This document shows, in pieces, positions 11,214 to 23,876 of a stretch of 64,000 nt of DNA. Positions within the stretch are counted from its first letter, which is position 1. Every line of letters begins with the position of its first letter. Under the pieces are notes generated by a model. It saw only the letters and a list, made by a program, of their open reading frames with translations. It searched no databases and was not told the DNA's origin. This DNA is from Phascolomyces articulosus. Lineage: Eukaryota; Mucoromycota; Mucoromycetes; Mucorales; Lichtheimiaceae. Location: contig JAIXMP010000030.1 in NCBI GenBank assembly GCA_025677815.1, forward strand, positions 372,001 to 436,000, read 5' to 3'. The position numbers were made by a program, and so were the translations under genes.

Positions 11214-11708
11214 TATTCTATAATAAATTACGCGCTCTTTTTTTTTTTTACCCCTTCTCTTAAAAAATAGGAGTCATATAAAATACTGCTTTTTTATATG
11301 TAATATAAAAAATTAGAGTGCGGCGCTATATGTTAGAAAAAGAATTATTTACACACACACACCTTTTGAATTCGTCACGTGTACAAAAAAAACTTTTTAA
11401 ACTTATTCCAGTCAGCTGGTTTTTCGGCAAAGACCTCCACTACTACACTACTTGATTGTGAACCAAAAAATACCAAAGCTTTTTTTTTAGAGAGGGAACC
11501 TTGAAAAAACAACAACAACAATAACAACAAAAAACATAATAATAATAATATTAACTAGTAACCAAAATAACAACACCAAAATACCAAATACCAATAACGC
11601 TATTTATTATTATTATTATTATACCAAAAATATCAACTATTACTACCCTCTTTTTTTTTATATATCAAACAACAAACAACAACCTTTCCAACTTCCATAT
11701 TATAAACT
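11214..11708. other. Promoter and leader region of the cyclin gene
   Basis: Holds the aminopeptidase 3' end and a long A/CAA-rich leader upstream of the cyclin ATG, with CAACAA and AATAAT repeats at about 11510-11625. No other feature seen. Confidence 0.45.
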
Positions 11709-13661
11709 ATGCAACCTCCTTCCTTTGACCTTTCCAAATATCCGACCGTCGAAACCATTAAACTTTTAGCATCATTGCTAGAACGAATGACAGCAGCAAA
11801 TGATCAGATTAATAGAGCAACAACGACTCGAAAGGATAATGTTCGTCGTGCTTCTTCAGCATCTTTATTAGGATCATCTCATGTTCAAGGAGGAGGATTA
11901 GTCACCTCCAATACAACACCATTGTCGTCTTCTTCCATTGTCAATGCACCATCTCCAACACCAACAGCTACACCACCACCGGCATCTGATACTTATACCA
12001 AATTCAGTAGTCGATCATTACCATCGATAGATATTTTTTCTTATTTGTCACGCATCTACAAATATTGTCCATGTGCCAATGAATGTTTTCTTAGTTTATT
12101 GGTTTACTTTGACCGCATGTCAAAGAATGCCCTTGCTTTGACGGGAAGACCATTTACTATTGATTCTTATAATATTCATCGACTCATCATTGCTGGTGTC
12201 ATGGTGTCCAGTAAATTCTTTAGTGATGTATTTTATACCAATACGAGATATGCAAAGGTAATTAGAAACACTTATTTTTTTTTCTACTTCTCTTTCGAAG
12301 ATGACTTCCAAAAAAAAACAATATTTTTTGCTTGGGAAAATTATAAAACGTCAATGTCATTTTTTGAAAAACTCATTTTCTTTTTTTTTTCTTTTAACAT
12401 TGTTATATTAAAAATATATAAGGTCGGAGGATTGCCCGTTGCGGAACTCAACAGCCTGGAGCTCGAGTTTCTTGTATTAAATGGATTTAATCTTTCAGTA
12501 CCTATTAGCGAGTTACAACGGTATGGAGATCAATTATTAAAAGTTGGTTTTATGGAACAAGAAATCCTGAAAAGTATCATGTATGAAACACCCTCCTATA
12601 ACTCTATTCGACATGGTCGCTCCACCTCCTTGGGATCAGCTATGGTAGTACGCCATCCTGTTACAGGTGAACCAACAACAACATCAAACGGTAATGGTCA
12701 TAGCAACAACAGTAGTAGTAGTCAAATGGATCAACTTTGTGACATGACTTCGCGTGTTTCTTTGGATGAGCGCGTACCACAATATAGTACGAGTACTTCA
12801 AGTAATACCAGTCTTTCCAATGGAAATAGTCTTTGTGGGAATCCAGCCGCTGTGGCTGCAGCTGCAGCTGCGGCTGCTGCCGCGGCTGCGGTTTACAATT
12901 CATACCCTCAACAACAGCAGCAACAATCGCAACAACAACAACAACAATCACAACCACCCTCTTCACAATCCTATCATATACCAAAAATGTCATCTAATGG
13001 AAGTTTGAATATGGTTCGACGTATGGGTAGTTATGGTAACCTTCATCATTCCCCACAAGTGTTTAATGCACCCATGACCAACCAAGATTCTTTGCACAGC
13101 CCGATTGATTTGGATGATACGAATACTTCCCGCAGCGGATCTTATTCACCTCGTCATCAACGCCACAGTTTTAACATGTGGCGTCATTCTTCCTCATCCC
13201 CTCCAACTCAACAACATTATACCCGTCAACGTCATGGTAGTATGGGATTTACCAGTAGTAGCCCTAAGAATAACTTTCATCAAAATGATGGATCTTGTTC
13301 ATCATCTACTTCTTCCTTGTCTTCTTCATGGCAACAACAACATCGTATGCCTCGACAATCGAGATCGAGTGTTAACTTGTGTCAACAAGCTGGTTTTCGT
13401 AAATCAACTCCTCCACCTGGATATGCTCCCACTGATGGATTTGTGATGCCTCAACAAGGAGATCATCCTTCTGCCATGACAACGGCTGCTGTCGCTGCTG
13501 CAGCTGCAGCTGCTGCTAATGGTTATGGTGGACCTTATTATACATATCAACAACAACAGCAACATCCATTAGGTATTCCTACTCCACCACCTTCTTCATC
13601 TCCTGTCCATCAAAAACAAGGAACACCATCACCCTACCAAAACTCTGTCATGTATCTATAA
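11709..13661 (+). CDS. Pho80-like cyclin with long low-complexity tail
   Basis: Regulatory subunit for a Pho85-type cyclin-dependent kinase, by family; such cyclins act in phosphate sensing, glycogen metabolism or cell-cycle control. The cyclin box covers roughly residues 100-240: SLPSIDIFSYLSRIYKYCPC, LSLLVYFDRMSK, NIHRLIIAGVMVSSKFFSDV, then GGLPVAELNSLELEFLVLNG. The homology is interrupted by a 165-nt insertion, 12258-12422, with a GTAATT donor and a TATAAG acceptor; I read it as an intron. It has no stop and is 55 codons long, so the whole region is one open frame of 650 codons; the spliced protein would be 595 residues. The C-terminal 300 residues are Ser/Asn/Gln-rich, with polyalanine runs near 12846-12890 and 13483-13515 and polyglutamine near 12911-12955. 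The cyclin call is firm; which Pho85 cyclin it matches is not. Confidence 0.87.
   Translation: MQPPSFDLSKYPTVETIKLLASLLERMTAANDQINRATTTRKDNVRRASSASLLGSSHVQGGGLVTSNTTPLSSSSIVNAPSPTPTATPPPASDTYTKFSSRSLPSIDIFSYLSRIYKYCPCANECFLSLLVYFDRMSKNALALTGRPFTIDSYNIHRLIIAGVMVSSKFFSDVFYTNTRYAKVIRNTYFFFYFSFEDDFQKKTIFFAWENYKTSMSFFEKLIFFFFSFNIVILKIYKVGGLPVAELNSLELEFLVLNGFNLSVPISELQRYGDQLLKVGFMEQEILKSIMYETPSYNSIRHGRSTSLGSAMVVRHPVTGEPTTTSNGNGHSNNSSSSQMDQLCDMTSRVSLDERVPQYSTSTSSNTSLSNGNSLCGNPAAVAAAAAAAAAAAAVYNSYPQQQQQQSQQQQQQSQPPSSQSYHIPKMSSNGSLNMVRRMGSYGNLHHSPQVFNAPMTNQDSLHSPIDLDDTNTSRSGSYSPRHQRHSFNMWRHSSSSPPTQQHYTRQRHGSMGFTSSSPKNNFHQNDGSCSSSTSSLSSSWQQQHRMPRQSRSSVNLCQQAGFRKSTPPPGYAPTDGFVMPQQGDHPSAMTTAAVAAAAAAAANGYGGPYYTYQQQQQHPLGIPTPPPSSSPVHQKQGTPSPYQNSVMYL
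12258..12422 (+). other. Stop-free 3n intron in the cyclin gene
   Basis: 165 nt, GTAATT...TATAAG, inside the cyclin box between YTNTRYAK and VGGLPVAE. It is T-rich, would encode a Phe/Lys-rich 55-residue insert, and has no in-frame stop, so retention would leave the frame open. Confidence 0.75.
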
Positions 13662-15738
13662 TTACTTCTTTATTATTATTATTATTTTTATTACTATTAT
13701 TACTACTTTTATTATTATTATTATTATATCCTATTGATATCCTCCCCATTATCCTTTATACAAATGAAAAAAAACACCAAAAAAAAAAGAAAAACCAACT
13801 TTTTTTTATCCCTCCATTTTTTTATACATAACCTATTTATATTTTTTCATATATTATTATTACCATTACTATTATTATTATTATTATTACTATTATTATT
13901 ATACTTCTTTTTTACCTTGTAGTTCTTTCAGTCTTATCCCCCACCTCTATCCCTTCTCACACACAAAAACATATTATTATCTGTATATATTTATCCATTT
14001 TTTTTCTTTTTTATAATCACAAACGAAAGCATAACCTATCTGCATATTTTTTTTTCTCTTTTACATAATCCATATTCAAATGTCCGGAAAAGAAAGATAA
14101 TCATTCATCCGGGGTTTTTTTTAGGTCTGTGCGGTCTTTTTTTTTTATTATCTTGAAAATTTTTGTGTTTTGTTTGCCTCTTTTAGATGTGTAAGATTTT
14201 GTTGAGATGGGATGCAAGAAAGAAAAAGAGAAAAGAGAAGAAAAAAGAATAATATATTTTCTTTTGCGGAGAAGAGGAAGGGTGGAAGCGGGTTTATCTG
14301 ATCATTATTACTTTTATTCCATTTCTCTTTAAAAAAAACATCATCTCATTTTAAAAGAAGTGGGGTAAAATAAAGGAAAAGATCGGAAGGAAAGAATGAA
14401 AAATGGATTTTGCGGGGGGAATGGAAAGAATTGGGTAACTTTGTTGTTGCATTGAATTCTGTAATAAATAAATAAAAAAAGAGAGTTTTGATAATGTGAA
14501 AACTATCCAAAAGAGAGATTCTCTTCTTTCATCAAAAAGAAGTCGGGCGTTCTCGGTTTATCAGTTTGAAAAAAGAAGGAAGGAAGCACAAGAAATTGAC
14601 AAGTTTAAAAACTTATTTGATTTTCAAGGTCCCTTATCTTTATCTCTAATTCCTTTTATTGGATTAACTGATCAAAACTCCTACTTAAAAAAACAAACTA
14701 TTATCATAATGTTAAAGAAGAACAAGGGTGGCCTTTCTAAGTACTTTATTTTTTTTAAAAAAAGAAATGATATAAATGGTTTAACATGAATATAGAATAG
14801 TTTGATGAGAATGATCACTTCTTCTATCAATAATAATAATCATAATAATAAAAAAATGAATATGATCATAAGAAATGCTTGATAATACAAAATAATATAA
14901 GATCATATGAGCTTATTCAGCATGAAATAGAAAAATGGATTTGTTTATTTGGAATAAAAAACACTTGTCCAGGGTTATCTAATTTTGTACCACTTTAGCT
15001 CGTGGCAAAAATAATAATGTTTTACCATCTTCATAAGGATGATTGCTCAGCATAAATTACTGATAATTTGAACCACCCTATTGTCCGAAATGGGTTATTC
15101 TTTTTTTTATTATGATGATGATGATGACGATATGCTTCATGATGGAAATGGATTGAACAAAAAAAAAACGTACCGGAGTGTTTTATATTTGTGTAATCTT
15201 ATCCACATTGGGTTTCACTCACTCTTTCTCTCTCTCATTTATATATATAAAGTTATTAAGATTAGCTCATCTTTATAAAGCATATGCGTAAACCAAAAAA
15301 AGATTTGTTATCTCTTTATAATTTCTTATGACATTGATTATTTACATTGATTGATCTCATCGTTACTTTATTATTATTATTATTATTTATTACTACTTTT
15401 TTTGTTTTTTGTTAAAAAAGTATTTAATTTGTCTTAACTGATGTAATGTGGGGTATATAATAAATTAGAATAGAAGGTAAAGAAGAAAAAAAAAGTGAAT
15501 TGTTTCGCATTAAAAAAAGAGAAATAGAAGGTTTATGATAAGGAAAAGCAATTAGGCGACACACTCTTTTTTTTTTTTTACGAAACCCAAAAAAAGGGTG
15601 GGGTCTAATGAGAGAGAGAGGGAGAGAGAGAAGATGTCATCATTCATGGGCAATTTTCTGGGCAACCGGAGTGTGATTTTGAATGACAGAAAGGATTTTA
15701 CCCGCTTTAACCGTCCCCGGCAAAAGTTCAATTTTCTT
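13662..15738. other. Long intergenic stretch, TTA/TTATTA repeats
   Basis: Contains ATT/TTA microsatellites at about 13666-13730 and 13855-13905, many T tracts and no gene I can support. Frames at 14496-14789 and 15598-16008 are compositionally poor and unspliced; the latter overlaps the citrate synthase start. Confidence 0.5.
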
Positions 15739-15744
15739 TATAAA
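15739..15744 (+). promoter_or_regulatory. TATA box candidate of citrate synthase
   Basis: TATAAA lies 74 bp upstream of the citrate synthase ATG, and a pyrimidine-rich stretch follows it at about 15773-15790. Position and surroundings fit a strongly expressed housekeeping gene. Confidence 0.4.
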
Positions 15745-15817
15745 TGCGCGTCTTTAAAACGCCAAATCCTCTTTTCTCTTTTTTTTTTTTACTACAACTT
15801 CGTCTTTATTCATAATA

Positions 15818-17968
15818 ATGTCGGCCCTCCGTGCTTTCTCTTCTCTCAAGGTAATTTATCATCTATCTTGTATCCTTTAGATTTTATATCGATTTTGAAT
15901 ATATCTTTTTACTCATTATCATTATCAAACAACAATAGGGTGTTGCTGCCCGTCAAGCTCCTCTCCGCTTCCAAGCTGCTCGTTCTTATGCTTCCCAAGC
16001 TAAGGTAAACCATCATCATTATCATCATTTACCATCTTTATACAATAGATTGTATTTGCATATATACATGGATACGATTCCGATCAAATAATATGAGACG
16101 TTGTCATAGAAAAAAACTAACTTTATTTCTATAAATCAAATTAAATCTTTTATTTTTTTTAAAAAAAATAGACTTTGAAGGAACGTCTTGCTGAAATCAT
16201 TCCCGAAAAGCAAGCCGAAGTCAAGGAATTCAAGAAGGCTTACGGTAACAAGGTTCTCGGTGAAGTCACCGTTGACCAAGCTTACGGTGGTATGCGCGGT
16301 ATCAAGGGTCTCGTTTGGGAAGGTTCCGTTTTGGATGCTGAAGAAGGTATCCGTTTCCGTGGTCTTTCCATTCCTGAATGCCAAAAGGCTCTTCCCGCCG
16401 CTGTTGCCGGTGGTGAACCTCTTCCTGAATCTCTCTTCTGGTTGTTGGTCACTGGCGAAGTCCCTACTGATGAACAAGTCAAGGGTTTGTCCGCTGAATG
16501 GGCTGCTCGTGCTGCTATCCCCGAATTCGTTGAAGAATTGATCGATCGTTGCCCCAAGACTCTTCACCCCATGTCTCAATTCTCTTTGGCCGTCAACGCT
16601 CTTCAACATGAATCTCTCTTTGCCAAGGCTTACTCTGAAGGTATTCACAAGTCCCAATACTGGGACCCTACATTTGAAGATACCATGAACTTGATTGCCA
16701 AGCTTCCCAACATTGCTGGTCGTATCTACCGTAACGTTTACAAGGATGGTAAGGTCGCTTCCATCGAAGCTGACAAGGATTACTCTTACAACTTCTCCAA
16801 GGTCCTTGGTTTCGAAGGTAACTCTGACTTTGTTGAGTTGATGCGTCTTTACTTGACCATTCACTCTGATCACGAAGGTGGTAACGTTTCCGCCCACACG
16901 TAAGTAATAACTTTTTATTTTGTTATTGATGATTCAGCTTATTTCTATACTTTGTGAGGGGGGAGGTGATGAAAAAGGAAGGAGTTTAGAGTTTCAGGAG
17001 GGAAAAGGCTTCAACAATCAGATGAAAGATTTTGGGGGACAACCAAAAAAAAGGGAGTTTAATAATTTTATGTAATGAAAAAAAAAAGAGCGCGCGCGTG
17101 GTCGTGTTATTGTTATTATAAGAAATGTGTTGGGCGGGATGATGATTTATGGAAGGACGGGTTGGGAGATTTTTTACCGGTTGTTATGTATTGATGGTTT
17201 CTATTCGGAGATAATCTTTTTTATCTAACAACAATATTATTATATTATAAAATAGTACTCACTTGGTCGGTTCCGCCTTGTCTGATCCTTACCTTTCTTT
17301 CGCCGCTGGTTTGAACGGTTTGGCTGGTCCTCTTCACGGTCTTGCCAACCAAGAAGTCTTGCGTTGGACTTTGAAGCTTAAGGATTCCATTGGTATTGAT
17401 GCTTCTGAAGAACAAATCAAGAAATACTTGTGGGATACCTTGAACGGTGGTCAAGTTGTTCCTGGTTACGGTCACGCTGTCTTGCGTAAGACTGATCCTC
17501 GTTACACTGCTCAACGTGAATTTGCCTTGAAGCACTTGCCCGATGATCCTCTCTTCGGTTTGGTCTCCAAATTGTATCACATTATTGTAAGTTTTGGCTT
17601 AGTGCAACAGGGGGGTGAAGGAGGAGTGTTTATAATCATAATAATAACCCCGTGGTAAAGTGATGACTGAGTTTTAAAAAATACCTAACTTTTTTTTTTT
17701 TGTTTATCTTTTTTTAATCATTTAGCCTGGTGTCTTGACTGAACACGGTAAGACCAAGAACCCCTGGCCCAACGTCGATGCTCACTCTGGTGTCCTTCTC
17801 CAATACTACGGTTTGACTGAACAAGACTACTACACTGTCTTATTCGGTGTCTCCAGAGCTTTGGGTGTCACTGCACAATTGATTGCTGACCGTGCTCTTG
17901 GTATGCCATTAGAACGTCCTAAATCTTACAGCACTGCTCACTTGAAGAAGATGTTCGGTGCCAACTAA
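15818..17968 (+). CDS. CIT1: Citrate synthase, mitochondrial
   Basis: Condenses acetyl-CoA and oxaloacetate to citrate, the entry step of the TCA cycle in the mitochondrial matrix. Exons: 15818-15850, 15939-16004, 16172-16899, 17256-17586 and 17726-17968, giving 466 residues, the normal eukaryotic length. The N-terminus [20 protein letters not shown] and ARSYASQAK form a presequence, and no C-terminal peroxisomal signal is present (ends KMFGAN). Family motifs in order: [41 protein letters not shown] (catalytic His region), [29 protein letters not shown] (second catalytic His) and a C-terminal region with the catalytic Asp and Arg. Codon use is strongly biased to C-ending codons compared with the neighbours, as expected for high expression. 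Gene symbol is by orthology with the yeast mitochondrial enzyme. Confidence 0.97.
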
Positions 17969-20534
17969 ATTCACATTTTTTATCCCTCCCTATAATCTCT
18001 CTTATTCTCTCTCTCACCTTTTTAACCATCAGAAAAAAAAAGCTCTTTCTTCCCTTCCCCATAATAGTAACTATTAGTTAGTTCTTTGTAAATTCCTTTA
18101 TCTCTTGCATTTTCACGTATATAAAAAAAATGATCTCTTTTTTACTACAACGTTACAAACATTTTCTATTTATGTTACAATTCTATTTTGTTGGTCTTTT
18201 TGCTCAATTTTTTTTTGGGGATGATAATATAATTCAATTCCGATGGGCAATTGAATAAACTTCATTACGTTATCTATCATTCTTTCTCTTTATTCAATGA
18301 AATTTTCTGTCAGAGTACGTATTGGTAATAATAGTAGTAAGGGGATCATCCATCGTGCGAAAAGCTTTTGTATTTGGTAATGATCGTTTTCTATCATTTC
18401 TTTGTTTGATAGAATAACCAAACAGAAAATGGGTAATTTCATTTTGTGGCGTTATTATTATTATTATTAGAATATTCGATGATGGATTAGGAAAGTAACA
18501 AAGCAATAATGCAAAACATTGCCATGGATTATACCATGTCTCCTTTCAAATTGAGAGACACGTCAAAAATGATTATAGAATAAGATCATTGAGATTGATA
18601 GAGAATAATGGATCATACCTCTTATGTAAACCATCGTTTATTATATATATTTGAAAACGCATTGAAGACACGTTGCATAGAGATGATTATATAATGTGGT
18701 TAAAAATGAATGTAGATCAAACGATGAAGGATACTATTCCATTTGTTTCAGAAAAACGATGGATCCATCTATTCTTTTCAATGATGCCATCTTCACTTTA
18801 TCTTTTTTGATTTTGAATCAAGAAACATCAAACATCATCAAACGTTTCATGTTCAAATACGCAATGAAAGGTGTTCAAAAGTTGTTATTCATCCTTTGCC
18901 TCCCCCCTTTTTGATTTGTTCCATGATATTGGATTTGGGCGTTCTCTATTTGGGAAGCTGCCGGTGTCAGTAATTCCGTTTGTCCAATATCTTATCTTGA
19001 CGAGCCATCAATCCCAGCATTTCACACTCCTAAAAAAATTAATTACAGATCGTATAACACTATCTCACATCATCAGATTATTGCATAACACATCCACTTG
19101 TTTAAAATCATACATTTGTAATTTCATTATCCATCCTATAGTATAATCTAATAAAAAAAATAGCATTTATTTTCCAAAGAAAAGTATAATACCATGACTA
19201 TGTGTATAAATGATCAAAAAAGATGCACTATTACTATTTTCTCTTATCTATAAGATGCTCACCTTCCTCTAGAGGATGGTTCGTTTTCGTAAGACAAATG
19301 ACAATGAGAATATAGTCTATTTGCACATATACAAGCGTGCGTGTGTATGAGCGCGTATGCGCTTTAAGGACAGAAAAATAAATCCGTCATTAATACCGTG
19401 TATAAAGGGATTGGATTATAACCAAAAAAAAATTACTGGATTTAGATTACCGCGCTTTGATGGCCTCTAGAGGAAATCGACACAAGATGGATGACCACCA
19501 TAAGCGGTAATAGATCCATCATTGTCTCCAAACCACATATACCTATTATTTTTTCTCTTGTCCATAATAGACCCCATTTTCAACGCAACCCACAAGCCCT
19601 TTTTGTTTTTTTTATTTATTTCTACCTATTTCCCACACTTTTTTTTTTCTCTATCAAATTCAATGTTTACCTATCAAACTAAAATTCATTATAGTCCAAC
19701 CTGTATATCTGACAGGTTAAACACTAAAACACTTAATGAACTCTCTTCCCTGAAGGCTGGGGCCACCTTAGAGTTTTCCATATTTGTTCATTCCAAATGG
19801 ATTATTGTAGTGTCACAACATTGCATTTATTATTTTATAAAATGTCAAATTTCTATCACGGATCATCAGTCTCACAAAATACCATGAAGCACCTTCCTAG
19901 CTTCTATAATCCATAACGTTATTTTTTCAATTTCTTTTTCTTTTCTTTTCATTGAATACACGTGTGAAAACAAATTGAACTTTTCGCATTAAAAAACGCA
20001 CACACCAAAAAAAAAAAAAAAAGATTTATGAATATGGTATATCCATTTCCTTTTTCCTCATATTTCTATATTCTCCTCCTCTCGTCTTTTTCTTTTTAGT
20101 TTTAACGCGTCATTCGTTTTTTTCATGACGTTGTTGGCTTATTTCCTTTATATTAGGATATTGAGTTTTGTTTTGTTTTGTTTTTACAATCCCAGATCCC
20201 AATATCCCAATTTTTGTGTGTGTAGTACGTTATTTTTTTTTTCTCGTTACATTTTTTTTTTGATCCATCGTTCAACTTGGATTAAAATAAAGTATTCTCA
20301 AAGGTAAATAAAATATTTATTTTTATATTCAAATGAAACCATATTATTAATACATTCTCCTATCCTCTCTCACACATCCTCTTTAATTTATGAACATTGG
20401 AAAAAAAAGATCCAATGGATTGACCAGCATGACAAATATAACCGGATCAAGATAAGTGTCTATAAGAATTTTATTACTTTTGGTTTTTAGGAAAAAAGAA
20501 ATCGATTCATATAGTGTATATGAAGAAGTCAATA
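17969..20534. other. Gene-poor stretch
   Basis: About 2.6 kb without a supportable gene, tRNA or large repeat. Several frames of 60 to 120 codons exist (for example 18871-19146 and 19522-19887), but they are rich in Phe, Ile and Ser, lack splice context and match nothing I recognise. Confidence 0.5.
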
Positions 20535-20735
20535 ATGAGGAAGATGGCTTGCGTGTTCCTATAGGTTGAAAATACTGGTTCTTTCTCTATTTGTAAATTA
20601 TGAGGAAATGGCTCCGCTATTTTTTGCTATATCTCTCTCATCTTCTGTTTCTGTATCACTATCTGATGACATATTTATGGATTATTATAAATAATGGATG
20701 AATTAGATTCCCTTTTTGACTTGTATAGTTGCCAT
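20535..20735 (-). pseudogene. Relic of an ATG29 duplicate (C-terminal part)
   Basis: The plus strand here resembles the last exon of ATG29 about 1.7 kb to the right: TACTGGTTCTTTCTCTATTT matches GCTGGTTCTTCCTCCATTT of the intact gene, and a CTCATCTTCTG-rich stretch follows in both. Read on the minus strand it gives IAEPFPHNLQIEKEPVFS, against ITEQFQNLQMEEEPAFLP in ATG29, preceded by an acidic SSDSDTETEDE segment comparable to the acidic run of ATG29. Stops and shifts break the frame. I infer a decayed partial duplication; the N-terminal exons were not found. Confidence 0.55.
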
Positions 20736-22207
20736 GTAATAATGGATCTTTAATGTTAGTTATAGGTCTTATGTAACTAAAATGTTGAACAAACAAAGAG
20801 GATATATAATAATAGTAGTTATTAACGAGAGCCTATATAGCATATAGTTCGCATACATATAGGATCAAGGAAGATAATAGTACTTACATGAGTAAACAAC
20901 ATGATTTGTATTTTAGTCTACTGTTTGCATTGTATATCTAGGACGATGAGTGTCATTACTTTATACTACTATACTTGAATGTGACTTGTGAATGATAAGT
21001 TTACTTATTTGCCCTCAATATGGAAAAAAAACCATTCATCCTTGATATTTGAGTTGATTCAATACGTTTCAAAGTTTTATACAAAACCTGATTAATTAAT
21101 ATCTGATATCATCCAAAATACAATCCAGGATAAATATGATCCCCAGTTCATCCACTTTTGTATTATTTGCTTGGTGTAAAAAAGAGTTCTTTAATTTTGT
21201 AGTGAAATGTGATTACTATCCAACTTTCCCATATATACCATATCTTTTTCTGGTCATTGATGCTTGTATATATTCAATTTTTAACTTGTTATTACATCCT
21301 TATAGATTGATTGTGTTGACTTGATGAAATTGTTGTCTTTTTGATAAGATGAAAGTAAGTTGCACAATATGAGAATGTGAGGAAAAAGTGGTGAAAATTC
21401 TACCTTAGGATGGCATTATTTGAGATGCCTAATCTCCGTTACTTCTCCAGCTATTTACTGTGTATCCTATTTTTTTAACTACGTATTGAACCTTTCCTTT
21501 GTAACTCACAATCGCACATAAACTCAATACCAAGCTCAGCTGTAAGTTTTTTTTTTATTATGCTACTTATGAGATAACTAATAATACCAATCGTTGTAGT
21601 CTATTCTTTTTTTTTGTACAAAATTACTCTTTTACTGCATAATTGAACGACGCCACTCACTAGCCACAATCAACTCAGCATGATAAACTTTAAAAAAAAT
21701 CAAAGATCAAAACTCCACCCTTCCCCAGTTTCTAGTATAATAGCAACCGTTTTCTTTTTTGTTGTTGATGAATTTTATTCATTGATCAAACAAATATATA
21801 CCACGAAGGATATAGTAAAAAAAAAAATAGTAAACTCCATTTCCCTTTCTATCTCCTATATCATTTCTATATATTCCTTTTTCCTCTCTCTCAAGTATCA
21901 TTCGATTTTCCTTGATCAGTTGGATATTTCCTTGATAATGCAAGAGATGACCTAAGAATCGATACAAATTGGTATATTAGTATTTTTTTTATTATTTCAT
22001 TCAAAGCTTTCTTCCCTCTCTCCCCTCTTTAAATTTTCTTGTTACATTTTTGATCCATGATTAAATTTTGACAAAAGTGCATCTTCTAACGCAGATTGAG
22101 TGATAGATGAATCGGACCAATCTATATAATATATATTAAAAAAAAGAAGAAATGATGAGTACCCTATTTTAATCCATGATTATCCAAACAAACATTGTCA
22201 AAATAAT
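20736..22207. other. Gene-poor stretch
   Basis: No gene supported. AT-rich with T tracts; short frames such as 21680-21955 are judged chance. Confidence 0.45.
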
Positions 22208-23486
22208 TCAATTTATTTTACCCAAGGATGATCCAGTGGATTCACCTGCACGACTACTGGATGAAGATGTCTTACGATGATTACTAGGTTTATTGGATCG
22301 TGAAGAAAATGTGGAAAATGCCAATCGTCGTTGTTCACGAGGTCGAATGGAAGGAGAGGATGAAGAGGAAGATTCTTGTGTTCTTACTGGTAAAAATGCT
22401 GGTTCTTCCTCCATTTGTAAATTTTGAAATTGTTCTGTTATTTCTACTGCATCTTCCTCATCTTCATCTTCATCCTCATGATCTCCTTCCTTATCCTTAT
22501 CACTGTCAGAGGTGATGCCCATACTTTGTTGCGGTGAATAATACGTTCGACTACTTTTTTGACTTGCAAAGCTTGTATAGAGTGATTCTTCAATGACAGA
22601 TGCTATATCGTTGGAAGGTGGTACTAAAGGGGAGGGAGCGGGAGGAGGAGTAGAATATTGCTGTTGTGGAGTAGGTGCACTATTACGTGGTGCTATATTA
22701 GATATAGTAGATAACATCATTGAATCTACAGGAGATTTTCCTTTGTCTAATATTGGCCCATCTAATTGTTGCTGTTGTTGTTGCTGAATAATGGTTGCCG
22801 TTGGTGTTGTGGATGACGGTGCTATTTAAAAATATATAAAATTAATCAAATTTATCAGTCAGATTCTTTTATCATAATCGCATGCTTAAAAAAAAGAGAA
22901 TTTTTTATACTTTGACGTCGACTTGGGGGTCTACTCGGAGAAGAAACATTACGACGATGATTATGATGACTACTACTTGTCGAAGAAGAAGGAGGCGGTG
23001 GTGTTGTTGTCTTACCAACTTCATTGAGGAAGCGAAATTGTTTGATTCCGAGAAGCTGAGTTTCATAGATAAATGCAGCATGACGAATAAGATATGAACT
23101 GGGCACACGCAGTTGTTCAGCAATATAGTTCCCTAGGAAACCAAAAGAGAAAAAGAGTGAATGTTGTTAATGACAACTTGTTGAAAAAAAAAATATTCAT
23201 TCATCCTTCATTAAACTTACAGTCTGTATGTTTTTGACTCATGTATTGTCGTAATTGTTGTTCCATTTCGTCTGTCCATAAAATCTATTATATAAAAAGA
23301 AAAGTTGAGTTATATGAGATAAAAGGTGGGAAAGGGACAAGAAATAATAACTTGTGAAAGATCCTTGTATGTATGATTATGTAAAAAATAATAATATTGA
23401 CATACAGGTGGTGGTTCAACGAAATTGGGTGGACGTTTAAATGGTAATCGAATAACAACATGCAATGTATCTTTTTCGAGTGTCAT
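22208..23486 (-). CDS. ATG29: Autophagy-related protein Atg29
   Basis: Subunit of the Atg17-Atg29-Atg31 scaffold that organises the pre-autophagosomal structure in starved cells. Exons on the minus strand: 23486-23406, 23284-23221, 23132-22911 and 22821-22208, giving 326 residues. The conserved N-terminal domain spans three exons: HVVIRLPFKRPPNFVEPPP, then ILWTDEMEQQLRQYMSQ, then WNYIAEQLRVPSSYLIRHAA and FIYETQLLGIKQFRFLNEVG, the typical Atg29 order of an RLP motif, a short helix and a helix-turn-helix-like segment. The rest is low complexity: Ser/His/Arg-rich, a Gln run, an acidic stretch (about 22445-22490) and a Ser-rich C-terminus, as in known Atg29 proteins where this part is regulatory and phosphorylated. 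The start is set by the ATG directly before the conserved domain. A decayed partial copy lies 1.5 kb downstream. Confidence 0.88.
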
Positions 23487-23876
23487 GGTGTGGAGGGAGA
23501 AATTATATATTTTTGTCAAAAGGTTAAGATAGAGAGGAGGAGAAAAAAAAGCCTGTCATGGAGAAGACTAAAAAATAATAATGAAATTCCAGTTTATCAA
23601 ATGACCATCACTCACTTTATCAAAAAAAAAAAACACATGCGAATCATATCTTCTATTATACATATGTGCTTCTAATCAATGTATTGTTATTGATAAATTA
23701 TCTGTAATAGACTTTTACCATTACAGATTTCTTTGGATATTATTAAGCATTCTGAACGAGTGAAAAAAAGAAGATGGGTAGATGAAGAAGTAGATATGTA
23801 GATAGAAACAACCCTACAAAACAAGATGGAAGCAAGATTTCATCAATAAAAGTATAATATTATGCATTACAATATT
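23487..23876. other. ATG29 upstream region
   Basis: Promoter side of ATG29 and the edge of the HET-associated repeat. No gene seen. Confidence 0.4.

Noticed and set aside
14496..14789. 97-codon plus-strand frame
   Set aside because: Composition is that of A/T-rich noise, with no splice context, conserved motif or relation to neighbours.
16136..16897. 253-codon minus-strand frame opposite citrate synthase
   Set aside because: Antisense shadow caused by biased codon use in the highly expressed gene; no independent homology.
18871..19887. Frames of 91 and 121 codons in the gene-poor stretch
   Set aside because: Rich in Phe, Ile, Ser and His, without recognisable domains; length is not exceptional for AT-rich DNA.
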